From contig JAJFFB010000035.1 of assembly GCA_021776925.1 (NCBI GenBank), positions 1 through 62,388 of the forward strand: DNA of 62,388 bases. The letters run 5' to 3'. Below, in pieces: positions 18,417 to 26,644 of this stretch. Below the pieces are notes generated by a model that saw nothing but the letters and a program-made list of their open reading frames with translations, ran no database searches and was not told where the DNA came from. How positions within the stretch are numbered: position 1 is the first letter of the stretch; every line of letters begins with the position of its first letter. The translations under genes and the position numbers were made by a program. The DNA is from Planctomycetota bacterium. Lineage in GTDB: Bacteria > Planctomycetota > UBA1135.

Positions 18417-18848
18417 ATGAAGGAAATAAACAAAGCTAATGCAGAGTACCTGGGCGGTAGGATTCCGGATTCTGAGATTGTCCAAGTTGAATGGCGTGGT
18501 TCCACGCTGGAATTATGCTTGGCGTCTCAAGTACTAAGGGAGACTGTGATGCTGCGCTTTACAGGCGTGGAATTGTGTAAGGGAGGAAACCTCCGAATGC
18601 AGAACGTGGTCAGTGGACTGCTCCTTTTCAGCCATGAGAACCTCACTTCCTATGCAGTTTCCGAGTTGTACGATCTGCAAGGTGACCAGGATGCCGTGAT
18701 CCAAAACAAGTCCTTTGCGCAACTCCGCGGTCGTCTTGAAAGCGGGGAGATCCAGGCTTGTCTGTTGGACTCAGCAGCCGGTTTGTGGGTGTATCTGGTT
18801 TTCGAAAGGGCATACTTTGAAATGCACCATGAAACAAATGACGAGTGA
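18417..18848 (+). CDS. Hypothetical protein, low GC
   Basis: I do not recognise this 143-residue protein. It looks soluble and beta-rich in the middle (VQVEWRGSTLELCLASQV, ETVMLRFTGVELC), with an acidic C-terminus. The codon use is markedly more AT-rich than in the flanking CHAT and tgt genes, which suggests separate ancestry. The ATG at 18417 overlaps, as ATGA, the stop of a very short upstream frame (18343-18420, about 25 codons) that could be a coupled leader; this is speculative. It lies 139 bases after the CHAT gene on the same strand. Confidence 0.55.
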   Translation: MKEINKANAEYLGGRIPDSEIVQVEWRGSTLELCLASQVLRETVMLRFTGVELCKGGNLRMQNVVSGLLLFSHENLTSYAVSELYDLQGDQDAVIQNKSFAQLRGRLESGEIQACLLDSAAGLWVYLVFERAYFEMHHETNDE

Positions 18849-18937
18849 AATGGTTCATTCCATTTCTGTGGCTCTAGCCGCCATGGCGAGTATGACCTGC
18901 TCTACCGATGGAACCTTTCGTATGTATTCTCTCGGCA

Positions 18938-19014
18938 CAGGTGCGGCCAGGCGCCGGCCTGGCGCGCATTCGGCCTGCCGCTTAAGCGGTCAGGCCGGCG
19001 TCTGGTCGCACCTG
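18938..19014. repeat. Long imperfect inverted repeat with alternative inner hairpin
   Basis: The left arm at 18938-18961 and right arm at 18991-19014 are 24 nt each and complementary except for two positions that can form G-U pairs in RNA. The palindrome CCGCTTAAGCGG at 18978-18989 sits between them. It is flanked by CGGCCTG (18971-18977) and CAGGCCG (18991-18997), so a second hairpin can form that competes for the right arm. The element lies between the low-GC gene and the 3' end of tgt, and could end transcripts from both sides or be a REP/MITE-like insertion. Confidence 0.65.
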
Positions 19015-19025
19015 TACAAAATAAA

Positions 19026-20162
19026 TCACAACCCCAGCGTCGGCGGGTAAGCGCTGCGAATCCGTTCACGCAAGGGATCAAAGCTGCCCTCGGCAAGAGC
19101 ATCCCGTATGCGCGCCATCAAACCCACGATGTAATGCAGATTATGAATCGAAACCAGAATCGGAGGCAGCAATTCCTTGGCCTTGAACCCGGCACGCAAA
19201 GCCCCGCGCGGAACCCCACTCAAACACGCTGAACACGGACATTCCGGATCCAGCGGGGAACGGTCCGACTTGAACCTGGCGTTGAGCAGATGCAGGCGGC
19301 CGTGGTCGGTGAGCGCAGTGGCGAAGCGGCCGGCGCGAGTGGGGAAGACGCAGTCGAAAAGGTCGACGCCGCGCGCCACGCCTTCGATCAGATCAAGCGG
19401 AGTGCCGACACCCATTAGATAACGCACCTGGTCTGCAGGCAGATGTCCGGCGCTGTGCTCGACGCCATCCATCATCGCCTGATGACCTTCGCCGACGCTG
19501 ACGCCGCCGATGGCGTAGCCGTCGAACTGCATCTCGACCAGGGCTTTGGCGCATTGCTCGCGCAGCTCGGCGTGCACGCCGCCTTGCACGATGCCGAACT
19601 GCGCCTGGCCGCAGGCGGCGGCGCCGCGCTGATCGTGCAGGTCGCGTTGGATGCGTGCCCACGCCAGGGTGCGCTCGACCGCGGCCTGGCACACCGCGGC
19701 GTCGGTGGGCTGGTCGGGGCATACGTCGAGCACCATCGCCACGTCGGCGGCGAGGCCGGCCTGGGTCTCGAAGGCGAGCTGCGGGGTCCAGTCGACCATG
19801 CCGCCGTAGACCGGGTGTTCGACCTGCACGCCGTCTTCGCGCACCTTGCCCAGCGCGCCGAGCGAGAACACCTGGAAACCTCCTGAATCGGTCAGCACCG
19901 GGCCGTCCCACGCCAGCATGCCGTGCACGCCGCCGAGCTCGCGCACGATTTCAACCCCTGGGCGCGCGTAGAGATGAAAGGCGTTGGACAGCATCATCTC
20001 GACGCCCATCGGGCGCATGCGGTCGGGCAGGATGCCGCGCAACATGCCGCGCGTCGCCACCGGCATGAACGCCGGCGTGCTCACACTGCCGTGCGGCGTG
20101 TGCAAGCGGCCGAGGCGCGGTCCGGTGGCCGAACCCTGGAGCAATTCGAAACGGAAGGTCAA
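19026..20162 (-). CDS. tgt: tRNA-guanine transglycosylase (queuine tRNA-ribosyltransferase)
   Basis: The enzyme exchanges guanine-34 of GUN-anticodon tRNAs for a queuosine precursor. Motifs visible: TPHGSVSTPAFMPVATRG, the catalytic LTDSGGFQVFSLG, VCPD, FGIVQGGVHAELRE, the nucleophile region LFDCVFPTRAGR, and the zinc site PECPCSACL followed about 30 residues later by SIHNLHYI. The start is chosen as TTG at 20162, giving 378 residues with the typical MTFRFELL opening. This TTG overlaps the spoIID stop as TTGA, so translation is probably coupled. It is the last gene of the ruvB-spoIID-tgt operon. Confidence 0.93.
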   Translation of the reverse strand: MTFRFELLQGSATGPRLGRLHTPHGSVSTPAFMPVATRGMLRGILPDRMRPMGVEMMLSNAFHLYARPGVEIVRELGGVHGMLAWDGPVLTDSGGFQVFSLGALGKVREDGVQVEHPVYGGMVDWTPQLAFETQAGLAADVAMVLDVCPDQPTDAAVCQAAVERTLAWARIQRDLHDQRGAAACGQAQFGIVQGGVHAELREQCAKALVEMQFDGYAIGGVSVGEGHQAMMDGVEHSAGHLPADQVRYLMGVGTPLDLIEGVARGVDLFDCVFPTRAGRFATALTDHGRLHLLNARFKSDRSPLDPECPCSACLSGVPRGALRAGFKAKELLPPILVSIHNLHYIVGLMARIRDALAEGSFDPLRERIRSAYPPTLGL

Positions 20163-21355
20163 CGCGGCGCGGGGGTGGACAGCAGTGTCAGCTGGGCGCC
20201 GGGATAATAGTGCCGCAGGATGTCCTTGCACGAGGCACCGTCGCGCGCGCGCTGCAGCGCTCCTGACTGGCACATGCCGATGCCATGTCCGTGCCCGCGG
20301 CCGCGCACCTCCAGGGTGCCGTCGCTGCGCGGGTCCATCGAGGTCAGATAGGCCGAGCGCAGGCGCAGTTCCTGGCGCAAGCGCTCACCTGGCAGTTCGC
20401 GCCCCTGCTCCGGACCGACCAGCTTGGCGCGCAGAATGCGGCCGCCGGGATCGCGCTCCAGCACCTGCAGACTGGTCAGGTGGGTGCCCAGGCCGAGGCG
20501 GTCGGCGATCTGGTCGAGGCGCTCCGCCGGAATCAGGTCGCTCCACGCCGACAGCGCTCCGTGGACCTGGTCGTCGCTGCCGCCGAGCACCGGACTGGCG
20601 TCGAAACCAGACGGCCCGGCGGGACTGGTGTGGCCGCCACAGTCGGCGTGGAAATACGCCGGCACCAGTTCACCCTTGCGCGTGAGGATGCGGCCGCGCG
20701 TCGCCGCCACCGCGGCGCGCGCGGCGCGCGTTTCAAAGTCGAGCGATAGAAAGCGCTGGTCGGCGGCGGTGGAAGCCAGCTCGCTGCGACCTTGCGCCAA
20801 CTGATACAGCGCGTAGGTGCGCGCCGCCACCGCTTGCGCCTGCAGTGCCTCGGCGATGCCGGGAGTGGCGGTGGCCATCTCGCCGGTGACCACGCCGAGC
20901 ACGTAGTCCTCGAGCGGCAGTTCCAGGATCAGCTTGAGACGTTGCAGACGCCCGCGGCGGCGTTCGCTGTAGAGATGCAAACGCCCGCGGTAGCGCTGGG
21001 TGCCGACCACCAGGGCGTCGTCGCCGAAGGTGCTCAGCAGCAGATGGTCGACCTCGGACTGCCAGCCGCCGACCGAGGCGCCTTGTGGTTCGGCACGGAT
21101 CCAGCTGCGCATGCCGCTGCCGCGCGCCAGCACCTTGCCCTGCGGCGACGCCAGCTGCCAGGCGCCGCGGATGTCGAGCTCGACCGCTTCGTCGGCGTTC
21201 AACTCCAATAACCTGACCTGCACCAGCGGATTGCGCGGACGCGCGCGCGCTGCGGCGTCGAGACCGTCGCCACGCTGCAGCCACGCCAGCGCACTAAGCG
21301 CGGCGGCACACATCAGGAAGGTGATCCCGGCGCGTTGACGAGGAGAGGCGCTCAT
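20159..21355 (-). CDS. SpoIID/LytB domain protein, putative lytic transglycosylase
   Basis: The 398-residue protein has an N-terminal membrane anchor or signal (ITFLMCAAALSALAW) and a SpoIID/LytB domain. Family signatures are LPLEDYVLGVVTGEM, LQAQAVAARTYALYQL, PAYFHADCGGHTS and GRGHGHGIGMCQSGALQRA. In spore formers SpoIID cleaves peptidoglycan stripped of stem peptides; in non-sporulating bacteria such proteins act in septal wall remodelling. The ATG at 21355 overlaps the ruvB stop as ATGA, and its own stop overlaps the tgt start. Some family residues vary (CQSG for SQYG), so the activity is inferred. Confidence 0.87.
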   Translation of the reverse strand: MSASPRQRAGITFLMCAAALSALAWLQRGDGLDAAARARPRNPLVQVRLLELNADEAVELDIRGAWQLASPQGKVLARGSGMRSWIRAEPQGASVGGWQSEVDHLLLSTFGDDALVVGTQRYRGRLHLYSERRRGRLQRLKLILELPLEDYVLGVVTGEMATATPGIAEALQAQAVAARTYALYQLAQGRSELASTAADQRFLSLDFETRAARAAVAATRGRILTRKGELVPAYFHADCGGHTSPAGPSGFDASPVLGGSDDQVHGALSAWSDLIPAERLDQIADRLGLGTHLTSLQVLERDPGGRILRAKLVGPEQGRELPGERLRQELRLRSAYLTSMDPRSDGTLEVRGRGHGHGIGMCQSGALQRARDGASCKDILRHYYPGAQLTLLSTPAPR

Positions 21356-22350
21356 CCGGGTGCGGGGTTCAACAGACGCCGGCCGGCGTCGAGCAATACC
21401 CGGCCCTGCGGCGTACGCGCGATCAGGCCTTGGCGGATCAGCCATGGCTCGAGCACATCTTCAATGGTGTCTTCGGCCTCGCCGATGGCGACGGCCAGGG
21501 ACTTCAAGCCGACCGCGGTGCCACCCGACTGCGCCAGGCAGGCGAGCAGGCGCAGGTCGGCGCGCTCCAGGCCGTTGGCGTCGATGCCGAGCAGATCAAA
21601 AGTGCGGTCGAGCACCGCAGCGCTGATGCGGCCATTGTTCTCCAACTGCGCGACGTCGCGCGCGCGCCGCAGCAGACGGTTGGCGATGCGCGGCACCCCG
21701 CGTGCGTGCTCGGCCAGGCGCTGGCAGGCGTCGGCGTCGAGGACCACCGCGAGCAGTGCGGCCGAACGCTGCAGGATCTGCGCTAGAGAGGCGACGCTGT
21801 AGGGCTCGAAGCGCACCCCGTGGCCGAAGCGCGAGCGGAAGGCGGCGGTCAGCAGCCCTTCGCGGGTGGTCGCGCCGACCAGGGTGAAGGGCTTGATATC
21901 GAGCTTCAGCAAGCGCGCGTGCACTCCCTGGTCGAGGGTGAACTCGATCTGGAAGCGCTCCATCGCTCCGTACAGATACTCCTCGACCACCCGCGGCATG
22001 CGGTGGATCTCGTCGATGAACAGGATCGAACCGGCCTCGAGCTGGCTGAGGATGCCGACCAGATCCTTGGCGCGTTCCAGCGCCGGGCCGCTGGTGACGC
22101 GTAGCGGGGCACCGATCTCGGCGCCGAGGGCGAAGGCCAGGCTGGTCTTGCCGAGCCCGGGAAGGCCCGAGAATAGCAGGTGCTCGAGCACTTCGTCGCG
22201 CTCGCGGGCGGCGCGGATCATCAACCGCAACGGCTCCAGCAGGGTCTCCTGGCCGAGGAACTCGGAGAAGTCGTGCGGCCGCAGGCCGCGTTCGAAGTCC
22301 TCTTCTCCGTTGGCGGTGGAGCCGGTGGCAAAGGCCGAGGGCGCATCCAT
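21352..22350 (-). CDS. ruvB: Holliday junction branch migration helicase RuvB
   Basis: The AAA+ motor of the RuvABC resolvasome. From the ATG at 22350 the protein has 332 residues, the family norm. Walker A is GLPGLGKT (62-69), Walker B ILFIDEIHRM (about D113-E114), sensor 1 lies in LVGATTREGLL, and the arginine finger region in FRSRFG. The C-terminal winged helix contains the GGTAVGLKSLAVAIGE motif. An upstream in-frame ATG at 22419 would add 23 atypical residues and is rejected. ruvB heads the operon ruvB-spoIID-tgt; ruvA and ruvC are not in the window. Confidence 0.95.
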   Translation of the reverse strand: MDAPSAFATGSTANGEEDFERGLRPHDFSEFLGQETLLEPLRLMIRAARERDEVLEHLLFSGLPGLGKTSLAFALGAEIGAPLRVTSGPALERAKDLVGILSQLEAGSILFIDEIHRMPRVVEEYLYGAMERFQIEFTLDQGVHARLLKLDIKPFTLVGATTREGLLTAAFRSRFGHGVRFEPYSVASLAQILQRSAALLAVVLDADACQRLAEHARGVPRIANRLLRRARDVAQLENNGRISAAVLDRTFDLLGIDANGLERADLRLLACLAQSGGTAVGLKSLAVAIGEAEDTIEDVLEPWLIRQGLIARTPQGRVLLDAGRRLLNPAPG

Positions 22351-22598
22351 GCTGCCATTCTGCCCGCGGCAAAGAGCGGAATCCAAGCCCGGCCCCAGGA
22401 AACAATCTCGCTGGTGCATCGGGAATCAGTATCTGGTGCGGGCGCCCAAGCTAAGATGGGGGCCCCCGGAAGGCCGTGCGTCACCGCACAGCATCGTGCG
22501 AGCCCCCCTGATCCCAGGACTGGTCGCGGCTAGAAGGGGATGGCATGATTGTTGCCCCCTACTGGATGGGCTGGGTCCTTCTACCCCCCAGGAACCGC

Positions 22599-25500
22599 AT
22601 GAAAAATCACCTGATCCTGATCCTCGCTGCTGCAGGCCTCCTTTTGGTGCCGGCTTGCGGCCCCGGCGGCAATTTCCTTTCGGAAGACAAGAACGCCAAG
22701 GATTCGAGCATGAAGATCCTCGCGGTCAGCAACGGTTTCGGCCGCCTGCTGCCCCACGTGATCTTCGAGCCGCTGCCGGATGGTTCGCCGTCGCAGCAGC
22801 CGCGCGAGATCCTCAGCATCGACGACCTCATCGAGGCGCGCCCTTCCGATCTCAACCCGGTGCTGCCTCCAGCCACCTGGCGGGTCCAGGTCGACGAGGA
22901 AACCGCCGAGGTCTTCCCGGTCAACGTGGCCGGCAACCTCGCCAACCACTTCATCGCGGTCGAGTTCTCGCGTTCGGTCGACGTCAATTCCCTGCTGGCA
23001 TCTGGCGCCGGAGCCTCGCTCAACAGCGGGCTGACTGGTGCGGTGTCCTTCGTCGCCTACGATCAGGCAACCGGTTTCTCCGAGCCTCTGGTGGGGCGCG
23101 CTTTCGTCAACGGCTCGACCTTCGCTGGGATTCCCGCTGAATTCGAGAAATGGGTGGGCAAGGTCGATGGCGACCTGAACCGCGTCAAGGCGCTGGTCTC
23201 CGAGGCGATCGGATATCCGGGCACCGATGACAGCCCGATCGTCCCGAACGGCGCTTTCCAGAATGCCGGCCAGTTCATCAACCCGCGCACGTTGTTCTTT
23301 GTCATCGATACCGACGACGATCTCAGCACCTACGAGGCACTGCCGCTGGGCAAGGTCATCCGCGTGGTCATCAGCGATGCGGTGCGCGACACCCGCGGGC
23401 GCCGCCTCGCCGAATCCGGTGTCGCCACCTCCAGTGTCGACGCCGACGCTCTGGCGCCGCAGCTGCTCCTCGACGGAGTGGGGGGCACTCCCATCACCAC
23501 GCCGACCGACCTGTCGGTCGACGTCGCCTGCGATACTTTCATCCGCTGGTCCTTCGATGAGTCGTGCCAGCCGCACTCGGTCGGTCCGCTACCGGACGTG
23601 GTTCCTCCGGCGCTGTCCAACGAGTTCACCGTCGAGTTCCTGCCGCCGGTCCCCGAGGGCATCGATCCTCCTGGACAGGCCTTCCAGCTTCCCTACACCA
23701 TCCTGCCAATCAGCCCGTTTGACTTCACCTCCTTCGAGGTGATGCCGTCGGTGGCCTTCCCCGGCAAGGACCCGTTGGGTGCGACCTCGGCGGTCACCGT
23801 CAGTTACTTCCATAACGCCGCCGAAGACCTGTTCGGCAACCGTGACGACCTGTCCACCGACACCACTTCGATCTCCTTCACGGTCGGCAGCGGCTGCCCC
23901 TCGCTGGTCAATGCGCCGGTTGCCCCGGGCGCGATCCTGGCTGCCTCCAACGGCGGCGGCTCGAGTTCCGGTCTGCGCGTCATCGACCTCGACGGCACTG
24001 GCCAGGGCACCGGCGACCCCACCCACGACGAGCTCAACCCGCTCTACAACGTCACTTTCAACGAAGACGGTGACCCGATCGAAGGCGACGTCTCCAAGTT
24101 CCCCTTCAACCCGAACCTCGGCGTGCAGGACCTGTTCCCGCCGCTGAACCGCGACTTCACCACCATCGCCGGTGGCAGCCGCGGGGTGTTCACCCTGACT
24201 CAGAACTCTTCGCTGACCACCCAGCTGGTCAGCGGCAGTGTGGTCGGCACGGTCACCGACATGATGATCGGCCACCCGCTCGACATCGCCTTCAACAACT
24301 TTGATTGCCTGTCGGGTGGCAAGAACAACTGCGCCAGTGCGGCTCTGCAGCTGCACCCGGCCACCGCCCAGCGCCTGCCGGGCAACTCGATCCAGTACGC
24401 GCCGCACCCCAACCCGCCGCGCCTGCAGCTGTCGCCCTCGTGCTTCGCGCCGTTGATCCAGACCGAGGAGCCGACCTTCGGCGACCAGAACCGCGACGGC
24501 AACTTCGCCACCAACCTGCTGATCACCGGCGACGCCTTTGGCACCATCGGCGGCAACGGTCCGAGTGGTCTGCTGACCCGCTCGCCTACCTACAACGGCG
24601 CCAACTTCTACGGTCCGGCACCGTCGGCACAGGCTTGCCCGACCTTCACCCTGCGCCAGCAGGTCGGCCACTTCCTTTACGTGGCCGATACCGCCAACGA
24701 CCAGATCATGGTCCTGAACAGCAACCGCATGACGGTGCTGGACACCATTCCGGTGTCGGACCCGGTTGACATGGCCCTGTCCCCGGACATGAACACCCTG
24801 GCGGTCTCCAACCGCGGGACCTCGACGCTGACCCTGATCGATACCGATCCCTTCTCGGCCAACTTCCATACCGAGTTGAAGAAGGTGTCGTTGATCGACA
24901 AGATTGACAACCGCCGCGGCCTCGGTCCGACCGAGGTGGTGTGGCAGCCCGACGACGAAGACATCCTGGTGGTGTGCGAGCGCTCCAACTCGGTGGCCTT
25001 CGTTTCCACCGGCGACTTCGAAGTGCGCAAGATCATCCCTGGCGTGGCCCAGCCGCGCTTGATCAGCGTGTCCAACCGCGACCTCGGCGTCGGCTTCGCG
25101 ACCGGCCTCTACTACGCCTACGTGGTGAGTGCCACCGGAGCGATGTCGGTGTTCGAGTCTGGCCCCGATGGTCCCCAAGGCATCGGCTACGACGACTTCA
25201 TCGGTCAGGTGCAGTTGGAGGGTCAGTCTGGGTTCACCTCTCCGTCGGTGCTGCAGCCCAATCCGGGTTCGATCACCCACGGTGCCTACGTTGCCTACCG
25301 CGAAGGTTCCGATGGTGCGGTCTCCGAGGTCCACCTGAAGTCCTCTCCGGCCGGGCAGCGCTCCCTGTCGGCGAGCGCCTTCAATCCGGACCCGAACTTC
25401 CGGGCCAAGGAATTCGCCATCAACCGCAGCTGGACCGGGACCAACATCTCCTCGGCTTCGATCGTCGACCTGGCCCTGGACGACCTCACCAACCTGGGTG

Positions 25501-25733
25501 ACCTGATTGCCTTCCGCAGTTTCCTCACCGGGGGTGCGCCGATCCTGCACTCCTCCAAATCGATGTTCCGCACCGGTGGCGGAGCGACCGGTCCGGTGAG
25601 CACTCCGCGCTTCCTCTTTGTCGCCAACGCCAACGGCCGCGTCGACGTGATCGACCTCGAGAAGGGCACCCCCTTCGTCGATCCGATCCGCCTGCCTGGC
25701 GTGCGCGTTCTGGCGCATTACTGGCGTCAGTAA
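22599..25733 (+). CDS. Lipoprotein with YVTN-type beta-propeller
   Basis: The 1044-residue protein starts MKNHLILILAAAGLLLVPAC, a lipoprotein signal with C20 as the lipidated residue. The first half is Ig-like or beta-sandwich sequence rich in Asp, with a segment FAGIPAEFEKWV. The second half contains propeller blades of the YVTN type: HFLYVADTANDQIMVLN, then PVDMALSPDMNTLAVSN and VVWQPDDEDILVVCERSN. These fold as surface beta-propellers. I cannot name a function. The ATG at 22599 is preferred over 22545 because the signal peptide starts there. A strong terminator follows the stop codon at 25751. Confidence 0.72.
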   Translation: MKNHLILILAAAGLLLVPACGPGGNFLSEDKNAKDSSMKILAVSNGFGRLLPHVIFEPLPDGSPSQQPREILSIDDLIEARPSDLNPVLPPATWRVQVDEETAEVFPVNVAGNLANHFIAVEFSRSVDVNSLLASGAGASLNSGLTGAVSFVAYDQATGFSEPLVGRAFVNGSTFAGIPAEFEKWVGKVDGDLNRVKALVSEAIGYPGTDDSPIVPNGAFQNAGQFINPRTLFFVIDTDDDLSTYEALPLGKVIRVVISDAVRDTRGRRLAESGVATSSVDADALAPQLLLDGVGGTPITTPTDLSVDVACDTFIRWSFDESCQPHSVGPLPDVVPPALSNEFTVEFLPPVPEGIDPPGQAFQLPYTILPISPFDFTSFEVMPSVAFPGKDPLGATSAVTVSYFHNAAEDLFGNRDDLSTDTTSISFTVGSGCPSLVNAPVAPGAILAASNGGGSSSGLRVIDLDGTGQGTGDPTHDELNPLYNVTFNEDGDPIEGDVSKFPFNPNLGVQDLFPPLNRDFTTIAGGSRGVFTLTQNSSLTTQLVSGSVVGTVTDMMIGHPLDIAFNNFDCLSGGKNNCASAALQLHPATAQRLPGNSIQYAPHPNPPRLQLSPSCFAPLIQTEEPTFGDQNRDGNFATNLLITGDAFGTIGGNGPSGLLTRSPTYNGANFYGPAPSAQACPTFTLRQQVGHFLYVADTANDQIMVLNSNRMTVLDTIPVSDPVDMALSPDMNTLAVSNRGTSTLTLIDTDPFSANFHTELKKVSLIDKIDNRRGLGPTEVVWQPDDEDILVVCERSNSVAFVSTGDFEVRKIIPGVAQPRLISVSNRDLGVGFATGLYYAYVVSATGAMSVFESGPDGPQGIGYDDFIGQVQLEGQSGFTSPSVLQPNPGSITHGAYVAYREGSDGAVSEVHLKSSPAGQRSLSASAFNPDPNFRAKEFAINRSWTGTNISSASIVDLALDDLTNLGDLIAFRSFLTGGAPILHSSKSMFRTGGGATGPVSTPRFLFVANANGRVDVIDLEKGTPFVDPIRLPGVRVLAHYWRQ

Positions 25734-25750
25734 AGCGCCTTGCGATCGGC

Positions 25751-25785
25751 GAGAAGGCGGCCTGCGGGCCGCCTTCTCTTTTTTT
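25751..25785 (+). terminator. Rho-independent terminator after the lipoprotein gene
   Basis: GAGAAGGCGGCC (25751-25762) pairs perfectly with GGCCGCCTTCTC (25767-25778) around a TGCG loop, followed by seven T residues at 25779-25785. This is the clearest intrinsic terminator in the window. It separates the lipoprotein gene from the ubiE operon. Confidence 0.92.
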
Positions 25786-25819
25786 GTCCTGCGGCTTTCC
25801 GCCTGGGGGCCCGAGGCCC

Positions 25820-25825
25820 GATAAT
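25820..25825 (+). promoter_or_regulatory. Putative -10 hexamer GATAAT before ubiE
   Basis: GATAAT (five of six to TATAAT) ends 9 nt before the ATG at 25835 and lies just after the terminator. It would give an almost leaderless transcript for the ubiE-mutL operon. No good -35 is visible. Confidence 0.4.
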
Positions 25826-25834
25826 CCTGCCACC

Positions 25835-26644
25835 ATGGCGGCTCCACCCGGTTCCGAAGTCCAGGCGATGTTCGCGGAGATCGCTCCACGCTACGACCTG
25901 CTGAACCGGGTGCTCTCTTTTGGCATCGACCGGCGCTGGCGCGAGACCGCGCGCCGGCGGCTCGATCTGGCTCCCGGGCAGGACCTGCTTGATCTATGCT
26001 GCGGCACAGGGGATCTGGCGCTGCAATTCGCACGTCATGGAATCCGCGTGCTGGGGGCAGACTTCACCGCGCCGATGCTGCCGCTGGCGCGGGCCAAGGC
26101 CGAGCGCCGCAACATCGCCGCGCGGTGGGTGCGGGCCGATGCGCAATCCTTGCCCTTTGCCGCCGCGAGTTTCGATGCGGTCACCATCGCTTTCGGCATC
26201 CGCAACGTCGAAGATCCGCAGCGCGCGCTGGCCGAATGCCAGCGGGTCCTGCGGCCGGGCGGGCAGCTCGCGGTGCTCGAATTCTTTGCCGTTGAGGGCC
26301 GCCTGTGGGGCCCGTTGTTCCGTTTCTATTTCCGCCACCTGCTGCCGCGGCTGGCGTGGCTGGTGCGCGCCGGGCGCGGCGGCGCCTACCGATATCTGCC
26401 CGAGAGCGTAGACGGCTTCGCCCGTCCCGACGGCTTCGCCCAATGGATGTCGGCGGCTGGTTTCGAGGAGGTCAGCGACCAGCCCTTGAGTGGCGGAGTG
26501 GCGCGCCTTTTGATCGGACGCACCGCGGACGCCGCCGCAACAACGGCGCGCTGCACCGCGGACGCCGCCGCAACAACGGCGCGCTGCACCGCGGACGCCG
26601 CCGCCGCCGAAGCCGCGGAGGACGCCAAGGAGGGTGGCCCATGA
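25835..26644 (+). CDS. ubiE: Demethylmenaquinone / 2-polyprenyl-benzoquinol methyltransferase
   Basis: This SAM-dependent methyltransferase works late in quinone biosynthesis. The UbiE/MenG opening VQAMFAEIAPRYDLLNRVLSFG is followed by the SAM-binding LLDLCCGTGDLAL (51-62). Next come LPFAAASFDAVTIAFGIRNV and VLRPGGQLAVLEF, all diagnostic of the family. The start is the ATG at 25835 rather than 25784. The C-terminus is unusual: an added tail holds the 11-residue unit TADAAATTARC twice and part of a third time (residues 230-257). The stop overlaps the next gene as ATGA. With ubiX and ubiA downstream, it marks a quinone operon. Confidence 0.9.
   Translation: MAAPPGSEVQAMFAEIAPRYDLLNRVLSFGIDRRWRETARRRLDLAPGQDLLDLCCGTGDLALQFARHGIRVLGADFTAPMLPLARAKAERRNIAARWVRADAQSLPFAAASFDAVTIAFGIRNVEDPQRALAECQRVLRPGGQLAVLEFFAVEGRLWGPLFRFYFRHLLPRLAWLVRAGRGGAYRYLPESVDGFARPDGFAQWMSAAGFEEVSDQPLSGGVARLLIGRTADAAATTARCTADAAATTARCTADAAAAEAAEDAKEGGP
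26522..26604 (+). repeat. 33-bp tandem repeat inside the ubiE 3' end
   Basis: A 33-bp unit starting ACCGCGGACGCCGCCG repeats at 26522-26554 and 26555-26587, identical in both, with a partial third copy to about 26604. Since 33 is a multiple of three, the copy number can change without shifting frame, altering only the tail of UbiE. Confidence 0.85.

Noticed and set aside
18142..18485. Short plus-strand frame ending ATGA at 18417 and a hydrophobic minus-strand frame (18258-18485)
   Set aside because: The plus frame is mostly a shadow of the CHAT gene; only its last 25 codons lie outside. The hydrophobic minus frame is an antisense effect of the A-rich gap.
18938..19014. Inverted repeat as an integron attC site
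   Set aside because: No GTTRRRY/RYYYAAC core sites flank the arms, and no integrase gene is present.
18829..19050. Possible small exported protein starting MVHSISVALAAMAS
   Set aside because: Its second half simply translates the inverted repeat, the lipobox is poor (SMTC), and it overlaps the preceding gene and the end of tgt.
20162..20273. N-terminal extension of tgt from ATG 20273
   Set aside because: The extension lies wholly inside spoIID and does not resemble Tgt; TTG 20162 gives the conserved start and a 4-nt overlap.
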